A stretch of DNA of 64,000 bases from Siphonodentalium dalli (taxonomy: Eukaryota > Mollusca > Scaphopoda > Gadilida > Siphonodentaliidae). Positions 23,801 through 30,732 of this stretch are shown here, piece by piece (position 1 is the stretch's first letter; each line of letters begins with the position of its first letter). A program made the translations under genes and the position numbers. The DNA is taken from assembly GCA_032622095.1 (NCBI GenBank), contig CP136066.1, positions 90,355,319 through 90,419,318 of the forward strand, in the 5' to 3' direction. A model generated the notes under the pieces. It was not told the DNA's origin. It made no database searches and was given only the letters and a program-made list of their open reading frames with translations.

Positions 23801-24676
23801 AAATGCATTAAAATACTTTAAAGTGACTCCCAGGAATCAAAAATGCCAAAAAGTTCATTTTTCCCTTTAGGTTACACTGGTGTAAATGTTTTCCATAGGC
23901 CTCAGTGCTAACGTTTTAGCGTATGCTGTTGGCTATATGAACCATGGGTCCAATTTTTTTTTTTAATCTGAAAAATTGACATTTCGGGAAACTTTTTACA
24001 CAAAAAAATCATATCTGTCTAGCAGGGAATTCGCCTTTAAATCTTGTGTTTTCGTAACTAGTGTCAGATCCGCATAAAAAAATACTGTCATATTTTAGAC
24101 CACACCAACAAATTCAAACTTCACTACAAAGGGTTAATTCCTGTGCCAATGGCTATCTTACCTATGGGAAATCATAGGGAAGAGGTGTGATGATTTTTTT
24201 ATGCAAAAAGCACACAAGGCTATTGACCAATCAGGGCCCAGTGTCTATTTTATTCTCTCCTATATATTCCTCCCGCATCCGCTAGAGGTCTCTCCGAACC
24301 TTATTTACACCAGTGTAACCTGCAGGTGATTCCCCACCGTGATTTAGTAGTCAGGGAGTTTAACCAGTATGATTATATTACTCATTGCAGTATAGCAAGG
24401 ATGCAGGAGACAGGCTTGATGTCGAAATGGATCAGAAAATGGTGGCCTCTGTTCAAATGTGGAGCAAAGAAAAGAACTGCTTCATTGAACAGCCTCAGTA
24501 TGAATTATTTGACCGGACCATTCATTATCTATCTTGTGGTTTTAGCAATTTCGATTGTTTGTTTATTGGTTGAAGTTTATATGAGGCCTGTGTCAAATCG
24601 GTTGTGCTGCAAGAATAGAAAATCATGTGAGATGACAAACTATACTAATGAAGGAGCTGATGAAGTACCATCGTGA
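2716..24676 (+). CDS. Ionotropic glutamate receptor, 3' part, five exons
   Basis: Join 2716-2806, 5486-5810, 6510-6727, 10857-11110, 24391-24676. Every junction is GT-AG and phases match (entry phase 2; then 0, 1, 0, 2), giving 390 residues and a stop. Visible parts: end of S1 with APLVVTWIRDTVIDF (conserved ligand Arg at residue 45), M1 about 81-103, pore loop about 129-139, M3 with STYTANLAAFLTV (about 151-177), S2 with GTN at 203-205 and Asp at 252, M4 about 338-358, and a tail of about 30 residues. The family forms tetrameric ligand-gated cation channels in the plasma membrane. The amino-terminal domain and first half of S1 are missing to the left. Oddities are Glu137 at the Q/R position and Asp252 where AMPA receptors have Glu. 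The subfamily (AMPA/kainate-like, delta-like, lophotrochozoan-specific or IR25a-like) cannot be settled by eye. Confidence 0.93.
3022..3519 (+). pseudogene. LINE ORF2 C-terminal fragment (zinc-knuckle end) in intron
   Basis: An open frame of 152 codons ends in CTRCGQVYNDTVKHVLHDC, a Cys-x2-Cys...His-x4-Cys arrangement like the C-terminal knuckle of many APE-type non-LTR retrotransposons. After the TGA at 3478 the same frame continues NDAWYRFCSIF to 3519, so the stop is probably a nonsense change. No RT motifs precede it, so this is a 5'-truncated copy, the usual outcome of target-primed reverse transcription. It may be the missing 3' end of the family at 40.8-45.2 kb; that is inference. Confidence 0.5.
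3545..3795. mobile_element. MITE family A, inverted-repeat element
   Basis: Long terminal inverted repeats: the left arm (GTCACTGGGTCGCGGCCG, TTGGATTCATCC, TTCCGTGGTTTTAGTGCTA, GTCAAAGTTTTGGAGTA) is mirrored on the right (TACTCCCCAAACTTTGAC, TAAAACCACGGAACC, GGATCCAATATGACCGCGAG, GTGACAGGG). A second copy lies at about 60390-60665. No protein is encoded. Confidence 0.75.
3795..4037 (+). pseudogene. Unrecognised 80-codon open frame, possible LINE tail
   Basis: This open frame directly follows MITE A and lies downstream of the LINE C-terminal fragment at 3022-3519. Composition is protein-like (GHIPNALIDIAEDTSPLSIF, RDAMWNIYVYASDAF), unlike the stop-rich surroundings. It may be the final part of the same LINE, split by insertion of MITE A. 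The two iGluR exons on either side join in phase without it, so it is not needed by that gene. No motif is recognised. Confidence 0.3.
4038..4509. other. AT-rich intron DNA with a short inverted repeat
   Basis: Nothing coding. At 4345-4415 AATATCAGCCGGAGGCC and GGGCTGATATCCGGCC form an imperfect palindrome; origin unknown. Confidence 0.4.
4513..5391. mobile_element. ~0.88-kb foldback transposon
   Basis: Termini TACACCCTAAATCTAGTTGG (left) and its complement CCAACTAGATTTAGGGTGTA (right) are perfect over at least 20 bp. Internally, 4833-4935 is repeated inverted at 5010-5115 (AAGACGTCGTGGATAGC against GCTATCCACGACGCCTT), so most of the element folds on itself around about 4970. AACGTTGTGT-like words recur in the arms. 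No transposase. A target duplication could not be assigned with confidence. Confidence 0.75.
5486..5810 (+). CDS. iGluR exon: ligand Arg, M1, start of pore loop
   Basis: Acceptor CATGTATTTTATAG, donor GTAAATG. 108 codons plus one base. Contains the S1 motif with the ligand-binding Arg (APLVVTWIRDTVIDF), then EPFAWPVW leading into M1, a basic stop-transfer IRRRR, an acidic linker, and SLSGNMWVIFSYFLEQ that begins the re-entrant pore loop. The last base joins the next exon to form Gly139. Confidence 0.93.
5868..5988. mobile_element. Partial TTAA MITE with one hairpin
   Basis: Right half of the hairpin MITE family: ATGCGAGGCGACCTATGG and GACTCGCATATATAAGAG form the stem, followed by GCCAGCGCAGCTGC and an end GTCATGGAAGGGTTAA like the right end of the copy at 2419-2680. 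The left end is missing. Confidence 0.6.
5989..6509. other. iGluR intron remainder
   Basis: Unremarkable intron sequence ending in the CCCCCACACAG acceptor. An open frame at 6126-6581 is in another frame than the exon and has no recognisable motif before 6510. Confidence 0.5.
6510..6727 (+). CDS. iGluR exon: pore exit, M3, start of S2
   Basis: Two bases complete Gly139, then 72 codons, donor GTAAGTTT in phase 0. Encodes CGPRPKALSGR, the M3 helix with TYTANLAAF (the family's gating signature, intact), and the S2 start with PLVIQGTNLETLFA. The position matches the family's Gly-Ser-Thr ligand loop but reads Gly-Thr-Asn. Confidence 0.93.
6728..7865. other. Intron DNA with copies of a diverged interspersed repeat
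   Basis: At about 6985-7150 a repeat contains TCATCCGAACAACCCA, AAGTCGAAAACGGATC and GACC(A/G)TAATCAAACATGG. Related stretches occur at 9040-9560 and 11975-12060. 7151-7865 is AT-rich and holds nothing recognised. Confidence 0.45.
7866..8385. repeat. Tandem array, 43-46-bp unit
   Basis: From about 8160 to 8370 there are five consecutive units like GACAAATTGTTCTTCGAYAG + GGAGGTACTTGACCCCYGCT; more diverged units rich in GGGGAGGYAAA words extend back to about 7866. The array resumes at 8786-8890 after about 400 bp of unrelated DNA, as if interrupted by an insertion. Confidence 0.7.
8386..8785. other. Unrelated DNA interrupting the 43-46-bp array
   Basis: Array units stop at about 8370 and resume mid-unit at 8786 (TTTCTTCGATAGGGAGG). 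The intervening sequence shows no terminal repeats that I can see and a single open frame (8474-8827) without any motif. Confidence 0.35.
8786..8990. repeat. Continuation of the 43-46-bp tandem array
   Basis: Two clear units and further diverged copies with GGAGGGGTGGTTAAATAGTG, which resembles reverse-complement words around 8040-8100, so part of the array is inverted. Confidence 0.55.
9040..9560. repeat. Interspersed repeat, 3-4 diverged tandem copies
   Basis: Words AAGTTATCATCCGGACAACC, TTGAATATTGCCC and ATCGGACCGTG-like segments recur roughly every 150-190 bp. The same family appears at 6985-7150 and 11975-12060. Its origin is unknown. Confidence 0.55.
9561..10856. other. Intron DNA before the S2 exon
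   Basis: No repeat family was firmly recognised. 9700-9760 has GGACGGACAGCCAGGCGGAC, a purine-rich word also common in SINE-like tails. Open frames at 10189-10558 lack motifs. CATTTCAGGA occurs three times before the real acceptor at 10854-10856 (10539-, 10598-, 10851-), a short local duplication of acceptor-like sequence. Confidence 0.4.
10857..11110 (+). CDS. iGluR exon: S2 lobe
   Basis: Acceptor ACACATTTCAG, donor GTAAGTAG; 84 codons plus two bases. Encodes ELYSKIWGKM, then YAFMVDKRALDD and GFAFVVPENAPYKEAFGH, which follow the S2 order of the family. Asp252 stands at the ligand-amine position (Glu in AMPA/kainate receptors, Asp in GluN1 and GluD). The two trailing bases AA join T of the last exon to give Asn296. 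Confidence 0.92.
11111..11403. other. Start of the 13.3-kb last iGluR intron
   Basis: Contains one degenerate arm of the GAGGGTGAATTTAGTG hairpin family (about 11163-11225), otherwise nothing recognised. Confidence 0.4.
11404..11489. mobile_element. Hairpin MITE family B
   Basis: Inverted repeat with arms AATGAGGTTCCCAGAGGGTG...GACGCTA and TAGCGTCACCAAATTCACCC...GACCTCATT. Related hairpins are at 27119-27208 and 28399-28467, and one arm is at 62026-62046. Confidence 0.75.
11490..12296. other. Intron DNA
   Basis: Includes a copy (about 11975-12060) of the AAGTCGAAAACGGRTC interspersed repeat; otherwise nothing seen. Confidence 0.4.
12297..12464. repeat. 168-bp hairpin, near-complete palindrome
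   Basis: Arms of about 80 bp: GATTTTGACGAAATTATCG, ATTTGTTGGCG and ATACCTCGAGTGCGGGAC pair with GTCCCGCACGGGAGGTAT, CGCCAACAAAT and CGATAATTCGTCAAAATC. The loop is only a couple of bases at GACTGCGTC. A MITE-like foldback; no target duplication identified. Confidence 0.75.
12465..13189. other. Intron DNA with a TGTATG-rich simple tract
   Basis: 12969-13012 is a TGTATG/TGCATG simple repeat. Nothing else recognised. Confidence 0.4.
13190..13600. repeat. Three diverged ~125-bp tandem units
   Basis: GGGTCAAATYWTGACCC, CATTCAAAATTGTCAATTC, AAGGTCAAATCGGGTAAA and CTTTTGTCCGGGGAGTGTTT recur in order at about 13220-13310, 13340-13440 and 13470-13570. Looks like a diverged satellite or a repeat of SINE-like origin. 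Confidence 0.6.
13750..14240. repeat. R160 interspersed repeat, diverged copies
   Basis: Copies of a ~160-bp unit with GATGRCYGCTGGCRRCAATG, TCCCATCTAG and TGGTGAYYATCRGATGAGGG. The clearest tandem form is at 27570-28250. Further copies are at 14935-15130 and, inverted, at 63640-63830. Open frames here (13795-14028, 14212-14574) follow the repeat and are not considered genes. Confidence 0.6.
14241..15829. other. Intron DNA with one R160 remnant
   Basis: 14935-15130 is an R160 remnant. The rest is AT-rich without recognisable genes or terminal repeats. Confidence 0.4.
15830..17400. repeat. Copy 1 of a long dispersed duplicate
   Basis: Matches 30545-32240 in order: TTCAACAATGC...AAGGAGCT and ACAATTTCGCTTGTATAT at 15840-15950; ATTCTGACTTCAAACTTGTG, GTTGAAAGATTAGAAAATC and AAGGAATAATC at 17095-17260. 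The two copies are separated by different insertions, so this is an old dispersed repeat at least 1.5 kb long. No coding domain recognised. Confidence 0.55.
16527..16642. repeat. Poly-G and poly-C tracts in close inverted arrangement
   Basis: A run of about 12 G near 16527 is followed by runs of about 13 C near 16594 and 13 C near 16633, with GGTTTTTGCTG/CAGCAAAAACC-like flanks. Potential for G-quadruplex or hairpin structure; assembly or sequencing error is likely in such runs. Confidence 0.6.
17401..18008. other. Continuation of the dispersed repeat, diverged
   Basis: 17450-17530 (ACATTTTACTGCTCGCAAAA, GGAGTGTAGCAAG) resembles 32310-32350. 17640-17730 has a SINE-tail-like sentence ACCAAATTTCATTGAGATCC. 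Boundaries unclear. Confidence 0.4.
18009..18078. repeat. 30-bp-arm hairpin
   Basis: GGATGAAGATGGATAATTC...AAAATCAAGT pairs with ACTTGATTTTAGAGTTATCC...CATCC with one mismatch and a 10-base loop. The right arm and its 3' flank recur at 25990-26220, so the hairpin belongs to a dispersed repeat (18045-18250). Confidence 0.7.
18079..18250. repeat. Dispersed repeat shared with 25990-26220
   Basis: Shared words: TTGATATCTGATC, GGTTCCTCRACTYGAATCAA and GAAGCCAAAGAAATAGT, in the same order in both copies. Confidence 0.6.
18251..18716. other. Intron DNA
   Basis: Nothing recognised. Confidence 0.4.
18717..18970. repeat. TTTCGCACCATA minisatellite, two orientations
   Basis: Units like GTTTCGCACCATATTTTTTG repeat about every 30 bp at 18717-18800, and inverted forms (GGTATGAAACGACCATGG) occur at 18935-18960. 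Related units occur at about 16130-16175 and 31150-31250. Confidence 0.6.
18971..20060. other. Intron DNA; an acidic minus-strand open stretch
   Basis: Reading the minus strand from about 19885 to 19680 gives an uninterrupted acidic frame (SVSESDSDHENDDELRVAED...) lacking an ATG. It may be a fossil transposon or gene fragment. No other structure was recognised. Confidence 0.3.
20090..20375. repeat. Two tandem copies, ~175-bp period
   Basis: TTTTTATGTTCACTTTATAA, CACTGAGTCATCTTTGTCAT and TTTGTTAACAGTTTATAAAT occur at about 20115-20205 and again at 20284-20375 with few differences. Confidence 0.75.
20376..21986. other. Intron DNA
   Basis: A short direct duplication of CTTTTATTCCGAGTTGG at 20575-20608. 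No gene, RNA or transposon ends recognised. Confidence 0.4.
22010..24345. mobile_element. Inverted-repeat element split by a composite insertion
   Basis: Left arm 22010-22098 (GGTGGGGAATCACGTGG, TCAAAATGGCAGAGGCGATC) is mirrored by 22452-22512 (GATCAGCTCGGCCATTTTGA) and, after the 1.8-kb insertion, by 24325-24345 (GGTGATTCCCCACCGTG). The arms were therefore contiguous before the insertion at 22513. No protein is encoded. Confidence 0.65.
22517..24320. mobile_element. Composite element: two identical 451-bp copies flanking 0.9 kb
   Basis: 22517-22967 and 23870-24320 appear identical in my reading. Each copy begins GGTTACACTGGTGTAAAT and ends with its exact reverse complement. TGCA lies on both outer sides (22513-22516, 24321-24324), consistent with a 4-bp target duplication. 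Copies in direct orientation resemble LTRs, and each has a CCAAT word and TATATATT, but they do not start TG, and no primer-binding site or polypurine tract is visible. The 0.9-kb core (22968-23869) encodes nothing recognisable. Alternatives are a terminal-repeat retrotransposon in miniature or two MITEs moving as one unit. Confidence 0.75.
24391..24676 (+). CDS. iGluR last exon: end of S2, M4, C-terminal tail
   Basis: Acceptor ATTACTCATTGCAG; T completes Asn296. Encodes ARMQETGLMSKWIRKWW (S2 end as in the family), M4 (about residues 338-358, FIIYLVVLAISIVCLLVEVY) and a short cytoplasmic tail with CCKNRKSCE, ending at TGA 24674-24676. The acceptor is only 66 bp downstream of the TGCA duplication of the composite insertion. 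Confidence 0.93.
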
Positions 24677-24811
24677 CTGCCATAATTGATCTGTGGCATC
24701 ATTTGCCTAAAGAAGGTCACATTATCATGAAATAAGGACTATTAGATACTCAATTTTGGGGATATATCGGATAGTTGCCAATGTATTGAATTCAAATAAT
24801 CATCATTAAAA
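24677..24811 (+). other. iGluR 3' untranslated region candidate
   Basis: No canonical AATAAA occurs between the stop and 24811. The first one downstream is at 24846-24851, inside the following MITE, so the transcript may end within that element. Inference only. Confidence 0.3.
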
Positions 24812-25269
24812 CCCTTTACCCAACAAACAGGCCAAAAAACGCCCAAATAAAGCTTCAACAGCCTAAAATATCTCCGGTCTGTCTCAATAACACCATACAA
24901 ATATGGATATCATTGGAACCGGTTCATCGACCACATTGTGATGGTTACAGTTAAGCCCTGTGCCAATGCATTCTCTTATATATGCGAGTCGACCATAGGT
25001 CGCCTCGCATATATAAGAGAATGCATTGGCCTAAAATAATTATTTTTTTAACACTTTTTACCATTTTTTCTCACATTCTTTAACAATTTTATAATTTTTT
25101 CTTACATTTTTTAACAATTTTTATAATATTTTTCTACATTCTTTGATAATTTTATCATTTTTAATATGTGTTAAGCCAATGCATTCTCTTATATATGCGA
25201 GGCGACCTATCGTCGACTCGCATATATAAGAGAATGCATTGGCACAGGGCCGTTCTGTTGGGTAAAGGG
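24812..25269. mobile_element. TTAA MITE (piggyBac-type), full copy with two hairpins
   Basis: Left end CCCTTTACCCAAC, right end GTTGGGTAAAGGG then TTAA (the left TTAA is altered to AAAA-like). Two hairpins at about 24966-25036 and 25176-25245 have 27-bp arms starting GCCAATGCATTCTCTTATAT, with complementary loops (TCGACCATAGGTCGC and GCGACCTATCGTCGA). A second full copy lies inside the LINE at 42765-43146. Confidence 0.85.
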
Positions 25270-25989
25270 TTAATAAGTGTCTTTTGGCTAAATAATATCA
25301 ATTTAGAATTGAAATTGAAACTATGCCCAAATTAGCAGTCTACAATTTTATATTGCCTATCTCTCAAGGTAAACATGCTCGTGTGTATTATCAAAATTAG
25401 TTTTTCTACAGAGCAATTTTTTGTCAATACTACAAGTATCAAGAACATATGTCTTCAATTATGGTATGGTAAAATGAAATATTTTACACTTCATTTATTT
25501 AAAAAGTGACTTTTGCAGTAAATAATATTGTGTTGCCAGTTTTCGAGGCATGCTACTCCTGTTCTATAATTTGAGTATCTATCGTCCTTAATTTGCCTGG
25601 TATGGATTGATTTTCTTTTACAATTTGTTTTTATCAGTATATTGCTTATGACAAGGGGAAATACCGCTATCATTAGCCCATTCCCACGAGTTGTACATGA
25701 AAGCTTAGCTTTTTGTGGACACTTTCAGTTACAAAAGAGCATGGAATTGTGGACAAAAATACTAAACTAGGGTCTTATTTGGGTGAGTAGAGAAGGTACT
25801 CAGTCCGATTAGATGGTCCCCATGTCATCAGATTCGAAATACATTTTTTTAAATGCCGCTTCAGTTATCAGAATTGATTAATTACCCAAAAATAATGATA
25901 ACAACAGTCAACCCTAGTAGAAAATTTCCCAAAACGTGTTATTTATCAAATATCAAATATCAAATGTCAAATATATAACACCCAAAGCC
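25270..25989. other. Intergenic AT-rich DNA
   Basis: Nothing recognised. Confidence 0.4.
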
Positions 25990-26220
25990 ACTTGATTTTA
26001 GAGTTATCCATCTTCCACAATTTGTTCAGAGACCATCATCTTGACGAATATTTGTTAGGCTGCCAAAAATTACATATCTCGGGGAAATAACAAATTTCAA
26101 AAATAGATATCTGATCTGAGCTTTGATGGGTGGGTTCCTCAACTTGAATCAAATATTTATTTACCCTTGAAGCCAAAGAAATAGTAATTTGGGAGCGTTA
26201 ATTTGGATTATACATCTTTA
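25990..26220. repeat. Dispersed repeat, second copy of 18045-18250
   Basis: Begins with CTTGATTTTAGAGTTATCC, the right arm of the hairpin at 18009-18078, and continues with the same flanking words; the left arm is absent here. Confidence 0.6.
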
Positions 26221-26479
26221 ATGGTAATGGAATACCTCACATTATGAAAGTAATGAAAATGGTAATAGTAATGAAAAACAAATTGTAATGCATTACTTTG
26301 CCAAAATAATTTACCAATCTCTGACCAGAAACCATTCATTCAGAATTGTTTAACTGAACTGTGAATAGCTGAAGCCAACCTCCATAAGGGACTGCATGCT
26401 CACACCCGAGCAATGGAAAAACAAACTATCAGAACAAGTTCATCCTATCTTGGTCCGAACTTTCCAAATTTCAGGCATG
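26221..26479. other. Intergenic DNA
   Basis: Contains an ATGGTAATGG/AGTAATGAAAA simple-like tract at 26219-26300; nothing else. Confidence 0.4.
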
Positions 26480-26580
26480 GATTTCCAACTGTTGAAAATT
26501 CTGAATTTCGAATGTTGAAAATTCTGAATTATTAAATGTTGAAAATTCTGAATTTCCAAATGTTGAAAATTCTGACAAAG
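26480..26580. repeat. Minisatellite, ~24-bp unit
   Basis: Four copies of GTTGAAAATTCTGAATTYC with a variable AAAT spacer. Confidence 0.75.
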
Positions 26581-26594
26581 TGAAAAAAGGTATT

Positions 26595-26795
26595 TTAAAA
26601 TAGAATTTGTATGTTATTGTTATAACTGGAGGTCTGCAGCCCTGAATAATTAACAGTTTTGTGATATATTCATGTTTTAATTTTGGAACGATCTAAAAGA
26701 ATTTGTATGTTAATGTTGTTATAACTGGAGGTCTGAAGCCCTGAATACTTTACATTTTGTGATATATTAATGTTTTAATTTTGGAATGATTCATT
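26595..26795. repeat. Tandem duplication, ~105-bp period
   Basis: GAATTTGTATGTTAWTGTT, ATAACTGGAGGTCTG, AGCCCTGAATA and TTTTAATTTTGGAAYGAT occur twice in the same order. Confidence 0.75.
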
Positions 26796-27118
26796 ACATT
26801 AAGTTTGAGTTGATGCTCATGACCATAGTCTCAAGTCAATTGGAAAAAGTGCACCACCCATTGTACCCCCCCCCCCCCCCGCAAAGGTGGTTTTCCGCTG
26901 AGTTCATTAATTTTATGATGTGGCTTAATTCGAAAGATGACTTATTATGGCCTGTGATTACTAAATAAAAATGCAAACATCATTGGGCACTTTATTAATT
27001 CATGAAGGCAAACCTCCATACCAAATTTCATTCAGATCTGATAACCCATTGCTGAGAATATTTTCAAGATAAACAAAGAAGGGATAACTAAAATGGAAAA
27101 GCAGTTGAGGCCTAAGGA

Positions 27119-27208
27119 GAATGAGGTTCCAAGAGGGTGAATATGGTGAGGCTAGCCTGTTGTAAAGGGTAGCAACACCAAAATTCACCCTCTGGGGACC
27201 TTATTCTG
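27119..27208. mobile_element. Hairpin MITE family B, second copy
   Basis: AATGAGGTTCCAAGAGGGTG...GGCTAGC paired with GGTAGCAACACC...TTCACCCTCTGGGGACC. Same family as 11404-11489. Confidence 0.7.
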
Positions 27209-27569
27209 CAAATCTCAGACACATGCATTGACGAATCATGTTGTACGCCGGGCTATATCACCAGTACTATATCACCATACCAAAGGACAGCAAAATATGA
27301 TAACTAACACCTGAGTTACAATGTGATATGTTTGTATGGAAGGAGCCCTCAATTTTATGACCCAAACCTCATTTGGGGGCAGCATGTCAGGGGCATAATA
27401 AATGAAAATGTCAATGACACTGTAGCTCAATTTGCGAAGGAGTTTAATTTTGGCTGAGTAATGAATAGAATGATAAAGAAGAAGGAAAGCCAGAAAGTTA
27501 CAGTAAAGGTCTTCTATTGTGTAGATGAAATTATTTTCATTTCAAACATTTCACCAATAAATGTTGGCT
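27209..27569. other. Intergenic DNA
   Basis: Nothing recognised. Confidence 0.4.
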
Positions 27570-28250
27570 GCAGGGTGTGTGGATGGATACAAATTTGAGA
27601 TGACTGCTCGCATCCATGATTTATAACGAATTTATGAAATAATCGATGGTTCCAATCTAGGGGTCACCCCGAAGACCCATATGAAGTTTGGTTCCGATTG
27701 GATGAGGGATGTGGCCTGTAGGGTGTGGCAAAGGATTTAGTCAGGCAAAGAGTAAAATCCAAGATAGCCACTGGCAGCTATGTTTTTTAACGAATTTCAG
27801 AAATAGAGGTCACCCCGAAGATCCATATGGAGTTTGGTGATGATGGGATGAGTGATGTGGTCTGTAGGGTGTGCCGAAGTATTTAGTCATGCAAAGAGTA
27901 AAATCAAAGATGGCCACTGGCAGCCATGTTTTTCTACGGATTTCGGAAAAATTGATGGCTCCCATCTAGAAGTCACCACGAAGATCCATATAAAGTTTGG
28001 TGATGATCGGATGAAGGATGTGGTCTGTAGGGTGTGCCGAAGGATTTAGTCATGCAAAGAGTAAAATTCAAGATGGCTGCCGGCGTCCATGTTTTTCATT
28101 ATAAAAATCGCTAAAATTTGACAGCTGCCATCAAGAGGTGATCCTAAAAAAAATTGATGGCTACCATCTAGAGGTCACCCCAAAGGTCCATATGAAGTTT
28201 GGTGATGATCGGATGAGGGATGCGACCTGTAGGGTGAGCCAAAGGAAATT
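27570..28250. repeat. R160 tandem array, four units
   Basis: Units of about 160 bp with AGATGGCCACTGGCAGCCAT, GATGGCTCCCATCTAG, AAGTTTGGTGATGATCGGAT and TGTAGGGTGTGCCGAAGGAT. The open frames at 27852-28049 and 28138-28323 are products of the repeat, and repetition at the protein level has no known counterpart, so they are not called genes. Confidence 0.8.
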
Positions 28251-28398
28251 GTTGACATACAGATGCACGACGGACACCAACCCATGGCAATCGCTCAAAC
28301 TTTACAAAGTAAAGTTGAGCTAAAAATGGAAATTTCATGTAAAGGTTCATGGCACAGGAATTATATTAAGTCTGGAAGTATGGTGCCTGACATTTGCA

Positions 28399-28467
28399 GA
28401 ATGAGGTCACCAGAGGGTGAATTTAGTGATGCTAGCATTACCAAATTCACCCTCCGGTAACCTCACC
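28399..28467. mobile_element. Hairpin MITE family B, third copy
   Basis: GAATGAGGTCACCAGAGGGT...GATGCTAGC then CCAAATTCACCCTCCGGTAA; upstream flank CCTGACATTTGCA is shared with the arm at 62012-62046. Confidence 0.7.
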
Positions 28468-28984
28468 CTCTTGGAACCTCACCTTACATACATTACTGGT
28501 TGCTTTTGGCATTTCTGGGGTTGATCATCAACTAAATTAGGGCCTGTCACAACAGCAGGTACAAAAGTATTTCAGACTGTCATATTAAATTGTTCAGTAG
28601 CTTTCAAACTGTCAATGACCATGTTAGTTAAAATATATCCTCATGCCATCCACAACTCATTTGACAAAATATTCTTGATTAAGATGCATGTTGTGTTCTG
28701 CAAATACATGTATATGGTCTATTTATCTTACAATTTGGCTATTTTTCCTCAAACACACTCGAAACCCTATGTGGTTTCTGATCTGGAATCCTGCATGGCA
28801 CAGCAACTGAGCATGAGATGTGGAGAGGCTACATTCATTTGTAAACAAAATTGATTGATTCCATTCTACAAAAGAAATTCATCTTTCATGACGCCATCCG
28901 GATGGTGACTCGCCACAATTTCAACTATGCAGTGCATCATCTAAATGCCAGCAGCGACAGAGTTCTCATAAAATACTACCTTTT
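28468..28984. other. Intergenic DNA
   Basis: Nothing recognised. Confidence 0.4.
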
Positions 28985-29345
28985 ATTTCTAGTGGGGTCG
29001 ATACCCCTTGGTAGTAATTTGATCTATATGACATGTACACGACGTCCGAACGTCATAAATTTGGAACTGCTAAATCGGCAAATGACTCATCTTGCACCAT
29101 GCATATTTTTTCCGTTAAAAATGTTTATAGTAATCTCACAAAATGTTCCCGGACACAGCCCGATAAAGCGCGCCGACCACTACCCATAATAAACATTATC
29201 CGTTCAAACTCAAATATTTCTAGTGGGGTCGATACCCCTTGGTAGTAATTTAATTTATATGACATATTTCCGACGTCCAATCGTCATAAATTTGGTATTG
29301 TTAAATCGGCAAATGACTCATCTTGCACCATGCAAAACATTTTCC
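28985..29345. repeat. 218-239-bp satellite, first array (1.5 units)
   Basis: TTTCTAGTGGGGTCGATACC starts units at 28986 and 29217 (231-bp spacing). Shared internal words: GGTAGTAATTTGATCTATAT, GCTAAATCGGCAAATGACTC, TCTTGCACCATGCA and GTTCCCGGACACAGCCCG. The second array is at 39940-40525. Confidence 0.85.
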
Positions 29346-30544
29346 ATTAAAGTGACTCAAAAATAATCGCCACCATGTTGTTGTTGAAATCAGCTGTTCA
29401 CTGCCTGTTCCTAACGCTTCTGTAAACTGCATGCATGGTTTATCTCCCCTGATTGCTATAAATATATTGGGGGTATACCTCATTGCCTGTGTTTTGTCAG
29501 TGACAGCAAGCATGGTTTCAGGATATCGTTAGAAAAAGACGATATATATTGTCATTGAGCTTAAATTGGCAAAATGCGATCAAATAAGACGTTTTCGTCA
29601 GCGCGAAGATGCCGAAAAATTGGAAAGAGCAGCGAATGGGGTGTCTTCCGCCATGGATTTTGGGAAGTGAATGTCACAGTGGATTTCCATGCAAATCTGC
29701 GGAGCAAAATTCTGAAAGTTACGGAGTTGCACATACCTGCATACTTATCAGTCTTCTGAGTGTGACTTGATGTGGTACTATAAGAAACAGCAGGTATTTA
29801 TCTGGTGGGTCCGCTTTGTAAATAATAAAATTTTGCAATAAATATATTTTTGATAATTTTTTTCTGGAATTACATCACTTGACCTACATATTAATTTGTC
29901 AGATTTGAAATATCAATATTGAATATAAAATTCAAAAATAAATACACCAACATCTATACAAGTTCCAATCGGACCTGCCAGATAAATACCTGCTGTTTTC
30001 AATACCACATCAAGTCACACTCGGAAGTATGTGCAACTCTAGTTCAGTCATGAACGTAGTGCGTATCCTTCCTTGCTGGAAGCAGCAATCTGCGAAAGCG
30101 GTCATGTTGACTTAAAGAACAAATACAGAAAAGAACAAATACAGACGAGATGATGGATCAGCCACAGGCATGCTGTTTGAGGTAAAGCTATACCACCCCT
30201 CGAAGAATGAAGGAAAGAACAGTGACTGGTTCAATACCACAAAATAGTCAAGGGGTTGGTTTCAGCCCTGCCTAAAGCCTGATTATCTAGAACACGAGAA
30301 GAAAGACACAAGAGAAATACAGCCAACAAAATTTTAGGACTGTGTCAGTCAAAATCCGGTGGAGAAGGAGGTGTGTAATAACAACACAGAATCGTTCCAA
30401 CTTTTGCGTACCAGCAGCTCACAATACGAACACTCCTTCTTTGTTAAAACAACTGTGGAATTGAACTACCTGGAAGAGTCGGTTGTTGATGTCGGTGATA
30501 TTGACTGTTTTCTATCTGCTCTGCGAGGGGAACAACAGTGTGGA
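29346..30544. other. Intergenic DNA with a hairpin
   Basis: 29755-29812 (GTGTGACTTGATGTGGTA, AACAGCAGGTATTTATCTGG) is mirrored at 29973-30028 (CCAGATAAATACCTGCTGTT, TACCACATCAAGTCACAC), a foldback of about 275 bp. Flanking open frames (29574-29759, 30359-30589) have no recognisable motif and are not called. Confidence 0.55.
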
Positions 30545-30732
30545 GTGTTTTCAACAATGCTAACAAGGAGCTATTGCTTAAATATTTAAAAATTATGCTT
30601 GTTTATCATATATAATAAATTATTTTTCAATTATTTCGCTTGCTGCTTATATTTATACTCCAAAATAATTTTGGATGGCTCAAACAACAACATTATCATT
30701 GCATATATTAAGTACTATATGGGAGATTAATC

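Noticed and set aside
22517-24320. Conventional LTR retrotransposon
   Set aside because: Direct repeats do not start TG or end CA, no primer-binding site or polypurine tract is visible, and the core has no gag or pol.
29574-30589. Two open frames (29574-29759, 30359-30589) as a gene
   Set aside because: Short, no recognisable domain, separated by a foldback, with no convincing splice pair.
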